Shown piece after piece: positions 19,652 through 27,362 of a stretch of 64,000 nt of DNA. The notes below the pieces were generated by a model. That model made no database searches and was not told where the DNA came from. It worked only from the letters and a program-made list of their open reading frames with translations. The DNA lies in the NCBI RefSeq assembly GCF_963667685.1, contig NZ_OY763930.1:403001-467000 (forward strand). Reading direction: 5' to 3'. How positions within the stretch are numbered: position 1 is the stretch's first letter; each line of letters opens with the position of its first letter. Position numbers and translations under genes: made by a program. The DNA is from Maridesulfovibrio sp. (GTDB lineage Bacteria; Desulfobacterota; Desulfovibrionia; Desulfovibrionales; Desulfovibrionaceae).

Positions 19652-19945
19652 CAGCTAACCACAACATTAATTTATGTAAACAGGAGGAGAATTCGTACCG
19701 CGACTCAGCTTCACGAAAGAAGTTCTGCAACTGATAGCTGTCTGTGCCGGTGAATTTCCGGCCATAATCAGTACTGCCTGCCGAGTAACCTCAAACAGAG
19801 TGGAAACCCTTAAAAGTTCAGCTGCCTTCCTGCCCGGAACAGGCAACCGCTTCCTCTGAATTAAGAAAATAGTACCGCGGCAATGCGGGAATGGTAAACC
19901 ATACCCTGAACTTCTCCTCCTGAAAACTCATCAAAACGATGTCTT
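19612..19945 (-). ncRNA. Candidate structured non-coding RNA of about 334 nt with own promoter and terminator
   Basis: After the pdxA stop the minus strand carries a promoter (19979-19952), a 242-nt core and a strong terminator (19651-19612). The core is closed by an 11-bp perfect helix: CAGGAGGAGAA (19922-19912 on the minus strand) pairs with TTCTCCTCCTG (19691-19681). Inside it several hairpins can be drawn: GGTA/TACC, CCGC/GCGG, a CTGAT/ATCAG stem capped by GCCGG/CCGGC, a long stem around TTCAG/CTGAA, and CTTC/GAAG. This is the layout of a free-standing regulatory or housekeeping RNA. 6S RNA also has closed ends, but I cannot confirm its conserved bubble. An open frame of 59 codons with a TTG start (19846-19667) overlaps, so a small protein is the alternative. 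Confidence 0.6.
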
Positions 19946-19951
19946 AAATAC

Positions 19952-19979
19952 AATATAAGTATTTTTTAAAATTTGTCAG
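19952..19979 (-). promoter_or_regulatory. Sigma-70-like promoter of the structured RNA
   Basis: CTGACA (19979-19974) and TATATT (19957-19952) with a 16-nt spacer; TATTGT two bases further on gives an 18-nt spacer. It lies directly after the pdxA stop codon, so it does not serve pdxA. Confidence 0.6.
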
Positions 19980-19981
19980 CT

Positions 19982-20971
19982 TCAACCATCATTATCAACC
20001 ATCATTTCTGCACAATCCATAGCAGCCTCAAAGCTGTCCAGAGATGCTTTTCCGGTCCCGGTAATATCGTACCCGGTACCATGGTCCGGTGATGTGCGCG
20101 GAAAAGGAAGCCCAAGGGTAATGTTTACCGCCTCACTGAAATGTAGCAATTTTAGCGGGGCAAGCCCCTGATCATGATACATGGCCAGAACTGCACTGAA
20201 TTCCCCCTGTGCCGCAAAATAAAAAACGGTATCACCCGGAATTGAACCCTGCACATCAAATCCTCTGGCACGGGCTTCCTCTATTGCAGGCTCAATAACT
20301 TTGATTTCTTCATCACCGATGCGCCCGGACTCACCTGCATGCGGGTTCAAGCCGCAGACAGCTATTGGTTTATCAAGGCCCAAAGATTTCACAAGTCCGT
20401 CAGTTAACTCGATACAGCGCAAAATGCGATCCTTAGTAATCAGCCCCGGAATATCCACAAAACGAGGATGGGTTGTCACCAGACTGACTTTCAACTTCGG
20501 ACCGCCAAGGTGCATGCACACATTTTCCCGCCCGACACCGGAACGGGTTGCCAGAAATTCAGTATGGCCCGGAAAATCAAAACCGGCCAGCTGCAACATA
20601 GCCTTATGCAAAGGGCAGGTGACCAGCCCGGCTAGAATCTTCCTGTTCAACAAGTCCATCGCTACTTCCATGGACTCCCCGGCGCAACGTCCACCTTCAG
20701 GGTCGGCTTCACCTATCTTAAGCTCGAAGTCATGCAAAACTTCAGGACTATAAAGATAGTAACCCGGTGCGGCATCAACAACCTGCTCCGGGTCTTCAAG
20801 AACTGTATAAAATTTTTCCAGTCCCAGTCTGTCCAGATGGTACTCCAAACCGCTTTCAGGACCGATCATCAAAAATGCACGTTCAGGCTTACGCTCGCTA
20901 AGCAATCTGCAAACGAGCTCAGGGCCCAATCCATTAGGGTCCCCCAATGTAATGCATATATTTTTTTTCAT
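19982..20971 (-). CDS. pdxA: 4-hydroxythreonine-4-phosphate dehydrogenase PdxA
   Basis: A 329-residue cytosolic dehydrogenase of the DXP-dependent pyridoxal phosphate pathway. It oxidises 4-phosphohydroxy-threonine with NAD(P)+, after which decarboxylation gives the substrate of PdxJ. Seen: GDPNGLGPELV at residues 9-19, GHTEFLA near 136 with the metal His, MYHDQG near 268, and TSPDHGTGYDITGTGKA near 295-311. The length equals E. coli PdxA. The metal-ligand histidines (GHTE, NPHAGE, YHDQG) are intact. It follows glgB on the minus strand after a 336-nt repeat-bearing gap and probably has its own transcription start there. The RNA gene begins right after its stop. Confidence 0.94.
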   Translation of the reverse strand: MKKNICITLGDPNGLGPELVCRLLSERKPERAFLMIGPESGLEYHLDRLGLEKFYTVLEDPEQVVDAAPGYYLYSPEVLHDFELKIGEADPEGGRCAGESMEVAMDLLNRKILAGLVTCPLHKAMLQLAGFDFPGHTEFLATRSGVGRENVCMHLGGPKLKVSLVTTHPRFVDIPGLITKDRILRCIELTDGLVKSLGLDKPIAVCGLNPHAGESGRIGDEEIKVIEPAIEEARARGFDVQGSIPGDTVFYFAAQGEFSAVLAMYHDQGLAPLKLLHFSEAVNITLGLPFPRTSPDHGTGYDITGTGKASLDSFEAAMDCAEMMVDNDG

Positions 20972-20984
20972 AATGAAAACCTAT

Positions 20985-21300
20985 TTGATGCGCTTCGCGC
21001 TTTTTATAAAAGATTTGCCTTCGGCACCCCAGCCGGGGCCTTAAACTCTTGCCGTAAAAGGGGGTTAAGAATTCCATAAATTTTATTTAGGCTTCGCCGC
21101 CCCCGAATAAATATTCTTTCAAGAACAGACAGCGCAATATCTGCTAAAGTTCTTACGGCCAGTGATGTAAAAATCGCACCAAAAACTACTTGCGAAGCAT
21201 AATTAAAACGTCTTTTTAAAAGAGGAGATGTGGTCTGAGAACGGGAAGAAACCTTTTTGGGCGTTAACAAAAAAGTTTCTCCCCGTCCCCAGCCGCCGGA
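20985..21300. repeat. Degenerate intergenic repeat (pdxA-glgB gap)
   Basis: A member of the dispersed intergenic family described at 36515, 49360, 52005, 58260 and 62797. Shared words here are GCGCTTCGCGC, GGGGCCTTAAA, GTTAAGAATTCC, AGGCTTCGCCG and a CCCCAGCCGCCGGA end. Apart from this the gap holds no gene that I can support. Confidence 0.6.
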
Positions 21301-21307
21301 AGCAACC

Positions 21308-23212
21308 TTAATCCTGCTCAGGACGAAGTGCAATAGCAGCAAGAGGCGGCAGGGTCAGCTCCAGATAATATGGGAAAACACCGAGATCTCCGGCCTTGCG
21401 GGCCTTGACCTTGCCTATATTTCCTACATTGGACCCGCCGTAAATTTCAGCATCGGAATTGAAAATTTCTTCCCAATCACCACCCTGCGGGCAACCGAGG
21501 CAGTACCCAGTGCGCACCACCGGGGTAAAGTTAAACACCCAGAGGACAGGGCTATCCCCTTCGCTCTTGCGCAGGAAACTTATGGTCGAGGATTTGTAAT
21601 CATTAAAATCAACCCACTCGAAGCCGGACCAGTCGGTATCATGCTTATACATGGCCGAGTTCTCATGCATAACCCGGTTCAAATCGATAACCGTATTGCG
21701 CAATCCCTGATGGGAAGGAAAACCGAGCAGCGACCAATCCAGCTCCTGACGGCAATTCCACTCATTCCACTGTCCGAACTCGCACCCCATAAAAAGCAGA
21801 TTCTTGCCCGGATGAGCCCACTGGTAACTGAAAAGAAGCCTCAGGTTGGCCATCTGCTGCCACATGTCTCCGGGCATCTTGGAGAGCAAAGCACCTTTAC
21901 CGTGCACAACTTCGTCATGCGACAATGGCAGAAAAAAATTTTCGCTGAAGGCGTAAATCATGGAAAAGGTCAGATTGTTGTGATGGTAAGAACGGTGAAT
22001 CGGACTCTTTTCCATGTAATCAAGGGTGTCATTCATCCACCCCATATTCCACTTAAAAGTAAAACCAAGCCCACCGGTATAAACCGGACGGGAAACACCG
22101 GGCCATGAGGTGGATTCCTCGGCAATCATTATTGCTCCGGGAAACTGATCATGCACAACGGTATTCAATTTTTTTAGCAGCTCAATAGCCTCGATATTCT
22201 CATTGCCGCCATGCTCGTTAGGAATCCACTCCCCTTCACGGCGCGAATAATCGAGATAAAGCATGGAAGCCACAGCATCGATGCGTAACCCGTCAATATG
22301 AAATTCTTTCAACCAGTAAAGCGCATTGGCCAACAGAAAGTTGCAGACCTCATGGCGCCCGAAATTGAAAATGTAGGTTCCCCAGTCTGGATGTTCGCCT
22401 TTCCGGGCATCGGCGTGTTCAAAAAGGGCAGTACCGTCAAAACGACCTAATCCCCAATCATCTTTTGGAAAATGACCCGGGACCCAGTCTAGAAGAACAC
22501 CTAATCCGGCCTGATGACACTTGTCGATGAAATATCGCAGATCATCCGGCGAACCATGGCGCGAAGTTGGCGAGTAATAGTGGGTGGTCTGATACCCCCA
22601 GGACTCATCGAGAGGATGCTCGGCAATGGGCATCAATTCAATATGCGTAAAGCCCATGTCCTTGGCATAAGGAATCAGCTCTTCGGCCAACTGGCGGTAG
22701 TTACGGTAATCCCACCCCTCGCGCCGCCAGGAACCGAGATGAACCTCGTAAACGGAAATCGGCTTATCAAGGGGCAGACCTGTTTCGCGTCTGGCAGTCA
22801 TCCATGTATGATCCCGCCATTCATAATTTTCAAGACCACACGTAACCGCAGCATGTCCGGGACGCATTTCAGTACGGAAAGCAAAAGGATCGGTCTTGGT
22901 CACCTCATGTCCGTCACTCTGCACCACATGGTACTTATACATTTGTCCGGGCTTCACATCAGGAATAAAACCGGCCCAGATACCGGAAACCCCAACAGGC
23001 ATAAGTTTGTTAGCCCGGTTATCCCAGCCGTTGAAATCCCCTGCAACAAATATTTCACGGGCATTTGGCGCCCATACGGCAAAACGATACCCCTCGTGCC
23101 CTTCATTCAACTCAAAATGCGCTCCGAGAATGCGATACAAATCCCAGTGTTCCCCTTTACCGAACAGAAACAGGTCAAAAGGGGCAATATAAACAGGTAA
23201 AGTTTCTGGCAT
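21308..23212 (-). CDS. glgB: 1,4-alpha-glucan branching enzyme GlgB
   Basis: A 634-residue GH13 enzyme that cuts alpha-1,4-glucan chains and rejoins them by alpha-1,6 links to branch glycogen. Seen: an N-terminal CBM48 ([21 protein letters not shown], residues 38-58), [14 protein letters not shown] near 185, the catalytic nucleophile region [12 protein letters not shown] near 306 (Asp), the acid/base IAEEST near 360 (Glu) and the [13 protein letters not shown] loop near 425. It lacks the extra N1 domain of E. coli GlgB (728 residues), like many shorter bacterial branching enzymes. It starts 86 nt after the glgA stop on the same strand, so the two probably share a transcript for glycogen synthesis. 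Confidence 0.95.
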   Translation of the reverse strand: MPETLPVYIAPFDLFLFGKGEHWDLYRILGAHFELNEGHEGYRFAVWAPNAREIFVAGDFNGWDNRANKLMPVGVSGIWAGFIPDVKPGQMYKYHVVQSDGHEVTKTDPFAFRTEMRPGHAAVTCGLENYEWRDHTWMTARRETGLPLDKPISVYEVHLGSWRREGWDYRNYRQLAEELIPYAKDMGFTHIELMPIAEHPLDESWGYQTTHYYSPTSRHGSPDDLRYFIDKCHQAGLGVLLDWVPGHFPKDDWGLGRFDGTALFEHADARKGEHPDWGTYIFNFGRHEVCNFLLANALYWLKEFHIDGLRIDAVASMLYLDYSRREGEWIPNEHGGNENIEAIELLKKLNTVVHDQFPGAIMIAEESTSWPGVSRPVYTGGLGFTFKWNMGWMNDTLDYMEKSPIHRSYHHNNLTFSMIYAFSENFFLPLSHDEVVHGKGALLSKMPGDMWQQMANLRLLFSYQWAHPGKNLLFMGCEFGQWNEWNCRQELDWSLLGFPSHQGLRNTVIDLNRVMHENSAMYKHDTDWSGFEWVDFNDYKSSTISFLRKSEGDSPVLWVFNFTPVVRTGYCLGCPQGGDWEEIFNSDAEIYGGSNVGNIGKVKARKAGDLGVFPYYLELTLPPLAAIALRPEQD

Positions 23213-23297
23213 TAGTGTCTAGTCCTCTGGCTTGCTGTGATTTCCGTTCCTAAAAGCAGCCGGTATAATTTTTTAAACTTGATTGAAATCAAAATTA

Positions 23298-24746
23298 TTA
23301 AATTCTGGCGCCCAACTCGCGATACAATTCTATGTACTCTGCTGCGGAGCGGTCCCAGGTGAATTCTTTACGCATGGCCCGCGTCACCATTTTATTCCAC
23401 TCCTCCCGGTCATACCATGCATCCACAGCCTGCATTACCGCGCCGTAAAACAAGTCAGCATCTGTTTTTGCAAAGGTAAAACCTGTGGCATCGGCCGCCG
23501 GGTAAGGGGTAATGGTATCGCGCAAACCTCCCACCGCCGTAGCAACCGGAGGAGTCCCGAAACGCAAGGCATAAATCTGGGTTAATCCGCAAGGTTCATA
23601 GCGGGAAGGCATCAGAAAAATATCAGACCCGGCTTGAATGCCGTGGGCCAAATCTTCGGTATAGCCTACCTGCACACTGAACTGACCATGATATTCTTCC
23701 ATGAATTCAAGCAACTGAGCTTCGTACCCAAGATCACCTTCCCCAAGAACGATCACACCTACATCCTTCTCCATCAGCCTCGGCAGGATGTCAATCAGCA
23801 GGTCGATTCCTTTCTGGTCCCGCAAACGGCCGATAAAACCGAGCACAGGCTTATCTTCCAGCTGATCCGACAGATCAAAATCACGGAGCATACTGCGCTT
23901 GCACTCCAGCTTCCCTTTAATGTTGTCCGCACTGTAACAGCAGGGCAGAAACTTATCTTCGCCTGGGTCCCACACAGAGTAATCGGCACCATTGAGAATA
24001 CCGTGCAGTTTATGGGCCTGTGTATTCAGAAACCCTTCCAATCCGCAACCGAACTCAGGTCCAAGAATCTCCTTGGCATAGGACGGGCTTACCGTGGTTA
24101 CGGCATCACTGTAGGCAATGCTAGCTTTGAGCATATTCAGGTCGCCGTAATACTCGGCCCCATGCATGGACCAAGCTTCAGTAGGCAGACCGGATTCATG
24201 GAACAGCCTTTCCGAAAAACGTCCCTGAAAAGCAAGGTTGTGGATGGTGGTCACCGTTTTTGTGTTCCGCCAGAAAGAATCAACCTGCCTGTCAAAATAC
24301 AGATATGGCGGGACCAAAGCAGACTGCCAGTCATGGGAATGCACGACAGAAGGTGCGCTGGGGAGCAAACGGGCCCATTTAAGTACGGCCTTGCAGAAGA
24401 AAATGAAACGCTCACAGTTATCAAAATAATCGCCATTATGGGTATTGTAATAATGACGGCGGTCAAAATATTCACCACGAGCCACAAAATAGACGGAGAT
24501 CCCATCATAATCGGTCTGGTAAATCTCTGCGGTGGTCGAAGGCCACGGATAACCGACATGAAGATCGGAATAAATCAACCGTAACTTATGCCCGGTTAGA
24601 TTCATACGCCCGTAAAAGGGGGTGATAACAGCTGTGCTCGCTCCTTTGGCATGTATAGCCGGCGGCAAGGCACCCATGACATCACCAAGACCACCAGTCT
24701 TGGAAAAAGGATACATCTCCGAAGTTACATAAAGAACATCATGCAC
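23298..24746 (-). CDS. glgA: Glycogen synthase GlgA
   Basis: A 482-residue GT5 glucosyltransferase extending alpha-1,4-glucan from ADP-glucose or UDP-glucose. The N-terminal [14 protein letters not shown] motif (residues 15-28) binds the sugar nucleotide. [11 protein letters not shown] lies near 139. The second Rossmann domain has [15 protein letters not shown] near 297, and [22 protein letters not shown] near 383-404 carries the catalytic Glu. The length matches the bacterial family (477 in E. coli). It starts 30 nt after the Nudix gene stop. No glgC is in the window, so the glucosyl donor supply is encoded elsewhere. Confidence 0.95.
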   Translation of the reverse strand: MHDVLYVTSEMYPFSKTGGLGDVMGALPPAIHAKGASTAVITPFYGRMNLTGHKLRLIYSDLHVGYPWPSTTAEIYQTDYDGISVYFVARGEYFDRRHYYNTHNGDYFDNCERFIFFCKAVLKWARLLPSAPSVVHSHDWQSALVPPYLYFDRQVDSFWRNTKTVTTIHNLAFQGRFSERLFHESGLPTEAWSMHGAEYYGDLNMLKASIAYSDAVTTVSPSYAKEILGPEFGCGLEGFLNTQAHKLHGILNGADYSVWDPGEDKFLPCCYSADNIKGKLECKRSMLRDFDLSDQLEDKPVLGFIGRLRDQKGIDLLIDILPRLMEKDVGVIVLGEGDLGYEAQLLEFMEEYHGQFSVQVGYTEDLAHGIQAGSDIFLMPSRYEPCGLTQIYALRFGTPPVATAVGGLRDTITPYPAADATGFTFAKTDADLFYGAVMQAVDAWYDREEWNKMVTRAMRKEFTWDRSAAEYIELYRELGARI

Positions 24747-24775
24747 TGGAAGGCTCCATTCTTGTTAGCAGCTTA

Positions 24776-25255
24776 TTAACCGTCAGCACCGACTGCGGCA
24801 TGTTCATACAGGCGGATTATCTTTGATGAAAAATCGCCGAGAATATCGCGATGATCAAAAACCAGATCAGGAAGATCATCTAACCTGAAAAAACGCGCGC
24901 CGCCAGCGTCGTCACCGGCCTGCAAAGCTTCAACGTCCCGGGAAACAGCACTATAAGTGATACTGATCGTATGCTGGCGGTCATCACGGGTAGGCATGGA
25001 ATAAACTCCAACCAGCCCGGTTAGAACCACATCAAGACCTGTTTCCTCCTTAGCCTCACGCACAGCAGCGTGCTCAAGGGTTTCCCCATAATCCACAAAC
25101 CCTCCCGGCAACGCCCATCCGAGGGGTGGATTCTTGCGTTCAATGAGTACTACACCATATGAAGGATCATAGATAATAATATCAACAGTAGGGACTGGGT
25201 TGCGGTAATGGACAACATCCCCTCCGCAATGGGGACAAGGTTTTGAACCAAGCAT
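24776..25255 (-). CDS. Nudix hydrolase with N-terminal zinc ribbon
   Basis: A 159-residue protein. The Nudix box is complete: [20 protein letters not shown] followed by ETGL (GX5EX7REUXEEXGU pattern, residues 52-77). A CPHCGG motif at residue 6 suggests a small zinc ribbon, as in NADH pyrophosphatase-like and related Nudix proteins. Such enzymes hydrolyse nucleoside diphosphates linked to another group. Possible substrates are NADH, ADP-sugars or oxidised nucleotides. ADP-sugar would fit the glycogen neighbours but is only an inference. ATG 25255 is chosen because the conserved part starts there; a longer open frame of 52 extra codons has no family features. Confidence 0.85.
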   Translation of the reverse strand: MLGSKPCPHCGGDVVHYRNPVPTVDIIIYDPSYGVVLIERKNPPLGWALPGGFVDYGETLEHAAVREAKEETGLDVVLTGLVGVYSMPTRDDRQHTISITYSAVSRDVEALQAGDDAGGARFFRLDDLPDLVFDHRDILGDFSSKIIRLYEHAAVGADG

Positions 25256-25534
25256 TTGCAGCAGCCTTTCGTTACAATTGGAAAATACAATAATCTTATA
25301 TAGCAATGACAACTGATATTCAGTTTCTACAAATAACTCGAATGAAATTCCATTACAAGGAAATACGAATCTTTTTCTCAAAGTCCATACAAATGCCATA
25401 ATTCGGTGCAAAATATTTAACCAGCCGACAAGAAGCAGGCATATTCTGGCTTATCACTGCCGGACAGCCGCTTAAGGCCGGACACTCGCCGAAACTCCTT
25501 TCAAACCTCCGGTAAAATTCATGTAAAGAAAATG

Positions 25535-25602
25535 AAAAAGGCCCCGTCGACAATTCCGACGAGGCCCGTTTCAGCATTTTTTTCAGCAAAAGTTTGAAGG
25601 TA
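25535..25602 (-). ncRNA. Small RNA copy 1 (about 68 nt)
   Basis: Predicted start near 25602 from the -12 element. The RNA has an unpaired 5' part containing ACCTTCAAACTTTTGCTG, an A-run, then the terminator hairpin GGCCTCGTCG with CGACGGGGCC and a T-run (25539-25535). This copy differs from the others at the terminator by a T-G wobble, so pairing is kept. The 5' region contains CCUUC, which could pair with ribosome binding sites. Target unknown. Confidence 0.72.
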
Positions 25603-25611
25603 ATTTCTATC

Positions 25612-25628
25612 TAGCAACCTGCGTGCCA
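25612..25628 (-). promoter_or_regulatory. Sigma-54 promoter, copy 1
   Basis: TGGCACG-CAGG-TTGCT (25628-25613) matches the -24/-12 consensus TGGCACG-N4-TTGCW exactly. Such promoters need an ATP-driven enhancer-binding protein bound upstream. Confidence 0.85.
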
Positions 25629-25885
25629 AAAAACAAAACACATAGTATAATCAAATCAAGACATTGATATATTTACACTTTTAACAGCAACAGCTCTAAG
25701 TAACACACCAGAGAAACAGTTCAATAAATTTTACCGTATAACTAAATAGCACTTAAAACCGCCCTTTAGGGTTAAATATTTTTTACCGCGACCAGCCGGT
25801 ACTAAATATATCCAACCCATCTCAAGAGGCTCGAAGTAAAGACTTACAGCCAAACAATATGGACATTGTATAAGGGCGCAAAATG

Positions 25886-25953
25886 AAAAAGGCCTCGTCG
25901 GAATTTCCGACGAGGCCCGTTTCAGCATTTTTTTCAGCAAAAGTTTGAAGGTA
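25886..25953 (-). ncRNA. Small RNA copy 2 (about 68 nt)
   Basis: Same layout as copy 1: start near 25953, 5' region with ACCTTCAAACTTTTGCTG, and a perfect 11-bp hairpin (GGCCTCGTCGG and CCGACGAGGCC) followed by TTTTTCATTTT. The transcribed part is nearly identical to copies 1 and 3. Confidence 0.75.
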
Positions 25954-25962
25954 ATTTCTATC

Positions 25963-25979
25963 TAGCAACCTACATGCCA
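25963..25979 (-). promoter_or_regulatory. Sigma-54 promoter, copy 2
   Basis: TGGCATG-TAGG-TTGCT (25979-25964). One mismatch in the -24 box; GG and GC core dinucleotides are intact with the right 10-nt spacing. Confidence 0.8.
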
Positions 25980-26236
25980 AAAAGATTATCACACAGCAAA
26001 ACCCAATCAAGGTCATGATATATTTGCACTTTTCATAACAACAGCTCTAAGTAACACATCGGCAAAACAGTTCAATAAATTTTACCATATAACTGAATGA
26101 CGCTTAAAACCGCCCTTTAGGGTTAAATATTTTTTACCGCGACCAACCGGTACCAAATATATCCCACCCATCTCAAGGAGCTTGAAGTAAAGACTTACAG
26201 CCAAACAATTTGGACATTGTATAAGGGCGCAAAATG

Positions 26237-26305
26237 AAAAAGGCCTCGTCGGAATTTCCGACGAGGCCCGTTTCAGCATTTTTTTTCAGCAAAAGTTTGA
26301 AGGTA
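26237..26305 (-). ncRNA. Small RNA copy 3 (about 69 nt)
   Basis: Start near 26305. The RNA has one extra A in the A-run relative to the other copies and the same perfect 11-bp terminator hairpin with T-run (26241-26237). Confidence 0.75.
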
Positions 26306-26314
26306 TTTTCTATC

Positions 26315-26331
26315 TAGCAACCTACGTGCCA
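26315..26331 (-). promoter_or_regulatory. Sigma-54 promoter, copy 3
   Basis: TGGCACG-TAGG-TTGCT (26331-26316) is an exact consensus -24/-12 element. Confidence 0.85.
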
Positions 26332-26500
26332 AAAGAACAAACACACAGTAAAACCCAATTAATACATTGATATATTTATACTTTTAACAACATAAGCTCT
26401 AAGTAACACACTGACTAAACAGTTCAATAAATTTTACCGCATAACTAAATCACGCCTAAAACCACCGTTTTGGGTTAAATATTTTTTACCGCGAACAAGC

Positions 26501-26535
26501 AAAAAAAAGACCTGCTCCCGTTACAGGAGCAGGTC
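26501..26535 (-). terminator. Terminator of the Sua5 gene
   Basis: Minus strand: GACCTGCTCC and its complement (10 bp, 7-nt loop) followed by eight T (26508-26501). It separates Sua5 transcription from the small RNA array. Confidence 0.92.
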
Positions 26536-26557
26536 CAAAAATATTTACAGAAAGAAT

Positions 26558-27166
26558 TTAGTCGACCACTACAAATCCGGCACTGACGAGAGCCGACCTT
26601 GAGACAACTCCATCACGGTAAACCTTGATCTTATTTCCCCGTAAAGGTTCCACAACTGTTGATGGATCTCCGCCTTTGGGCCCGGGCTGTGCGTCAAAAA
26701 CACCTTCTACAGCCATGGTCAATTCCTCATCCAGCTCTTCTATTAAGCCGGTAGCAGGTTTACCACTTAAATTCGCACTGGTCGCAATCAGCGGGGAATG
26801 CGACTTAAGGCATAGCGATGCTGCCAGAGGATGTTCTGTCCAACGTACTGAGGTGTACCCCCGGGAATCCTTTACTGCGAAGGGAAGCTCCTCACGGGCT
26901 TTAACCAGTATTGAGAGCGGTCCGGGCCAAAAATGACGGGTCAATCTAAGAAGCTCAGGTGAAATTGTTTCAGTAACAAGATCAAGCTGTTCAATACTGC
27001 CGATAATCAGCGGTAGAGGCTTGGACACCGGACGTCCTTTAATACGCGCAACACGGTTAGCTGCCCTTTCGTCCATAGCATCGGCGCCGACAGCAAAAAG
27101 GGTCTCCGTGGGATAGACCAAGACCCCTCCGGTCCTGATGATATTTACAGCTTCCTGCTCACTCAT
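26558..27166 (-). CDS. L-threonylcarbamoyladenylate synthase (Sua5/YrdC family)
   Basis: A 202-residue enzyme that makes threonylcarbamoyl-AMP from threonine, bicarbonate and ATP for the t6A37 modification of ANN-reading tRNAs. Seen: GVLVYPTETLFAVGADA near residue 14-30, KGRPVSKPLPLI near 43-54 (nucleotide and substrate binding KxR), the SANLSGKPAT motif near 132-141, and a STVVEP segment near 170. The length fits YrdC-type proteins without the C-terminal Sua5 domain. ATG 27166 has GGGAG 8 nt upstream and begins the domain; a longer frame upstream is not family-like. The MtaB gene at 49455 acts later on the same tRNA position. Confidence 0.9.
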   Translation of the reverse strand: MSEQEAVNIIRTGGVLVYPTETLFAVGADAMDERAANRVARIKGRPVSKPLPLIIGSIEQLDLVTETISPELLRLTRHFWPGPLSILVKAREELPFAVKDSRGYTSVRWTEHPLAASLCLKSHSPLIATSANLSGKPATGLIEELDEELTMAVEGVFDAQPGPKGGDPSTVVEPLRGNKIKVYRDGVVSRSALVSAGFVVVD

Positions 27167-27362
27167 ACTTAACACTCCCAATACAATACGGCATACAGAG
27201 CGATTATTAATACCAACTTTCAGCCCCATGTCCAGAACCTTTTGCAATGTCGCGAATATCATTATTTAGAAACTACAAACAATCACTTAGAAGCAGCATG
27301 ACATTATCAGCGCTTTGGCATAAATAAAATGCAATCAGCATATGAATATAGGGAGACAATAG

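Larger units (their letters stand above)
25535..26500 (-). repeat. Tandem array of three 351-bp units carrying a sigma-54-driven small RNA
   Basis: Three direct repeats in phase at exactly 351 bp (hairpins at 25535, 25886 and 26237). Each unit, read on the minus strand, has an AT-rich upstream region with conserved words (AACAGTTCAATAAATTTTACC, GTTACTTAGAGCT on the minus strand, CCTTTAGGGTTAAA), a -24/-12 promoter, an about 68-nt transcribed part that is almost identical in all three, and a terminator. The third copy lacks the far end of the unit where it meets the Sua5 terminator. Outside the conserved blocks the copies differ by scattered substitutions, so this is an old duplication kept by selection on parts. 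No protein-coding gene is supported in 25256-26557; between 25256 and 25534 I see nothing firm. Confidence 0.85.

Noticed and set aside
19612..19945. Firm identification as 6S, tmRNA, RNase P or SRP RNA
   Set aside because: None of their conserved cores was found; only closed ends resemble 6S, which is not enough.
25353..26279. Short open frames starting MLKR in the three repeat units
   Set aside because: They begin inside the terminator hairpin of each small RNA and run into unrelated frames; the similarity follows from the repeat itself, and no ribosome site fits.
25535..26500. CRISPR array
   Set aside because: Units are 351 bp with promoters and terminators, not short repeats with unique spacers, and no cas gene is near.
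25535..26500. Transposon or MITE cluster
   Set aside because: No transposase, target-site duplication or terminal inverted repeats; the conserved parts are promoter, RNA and terminator.
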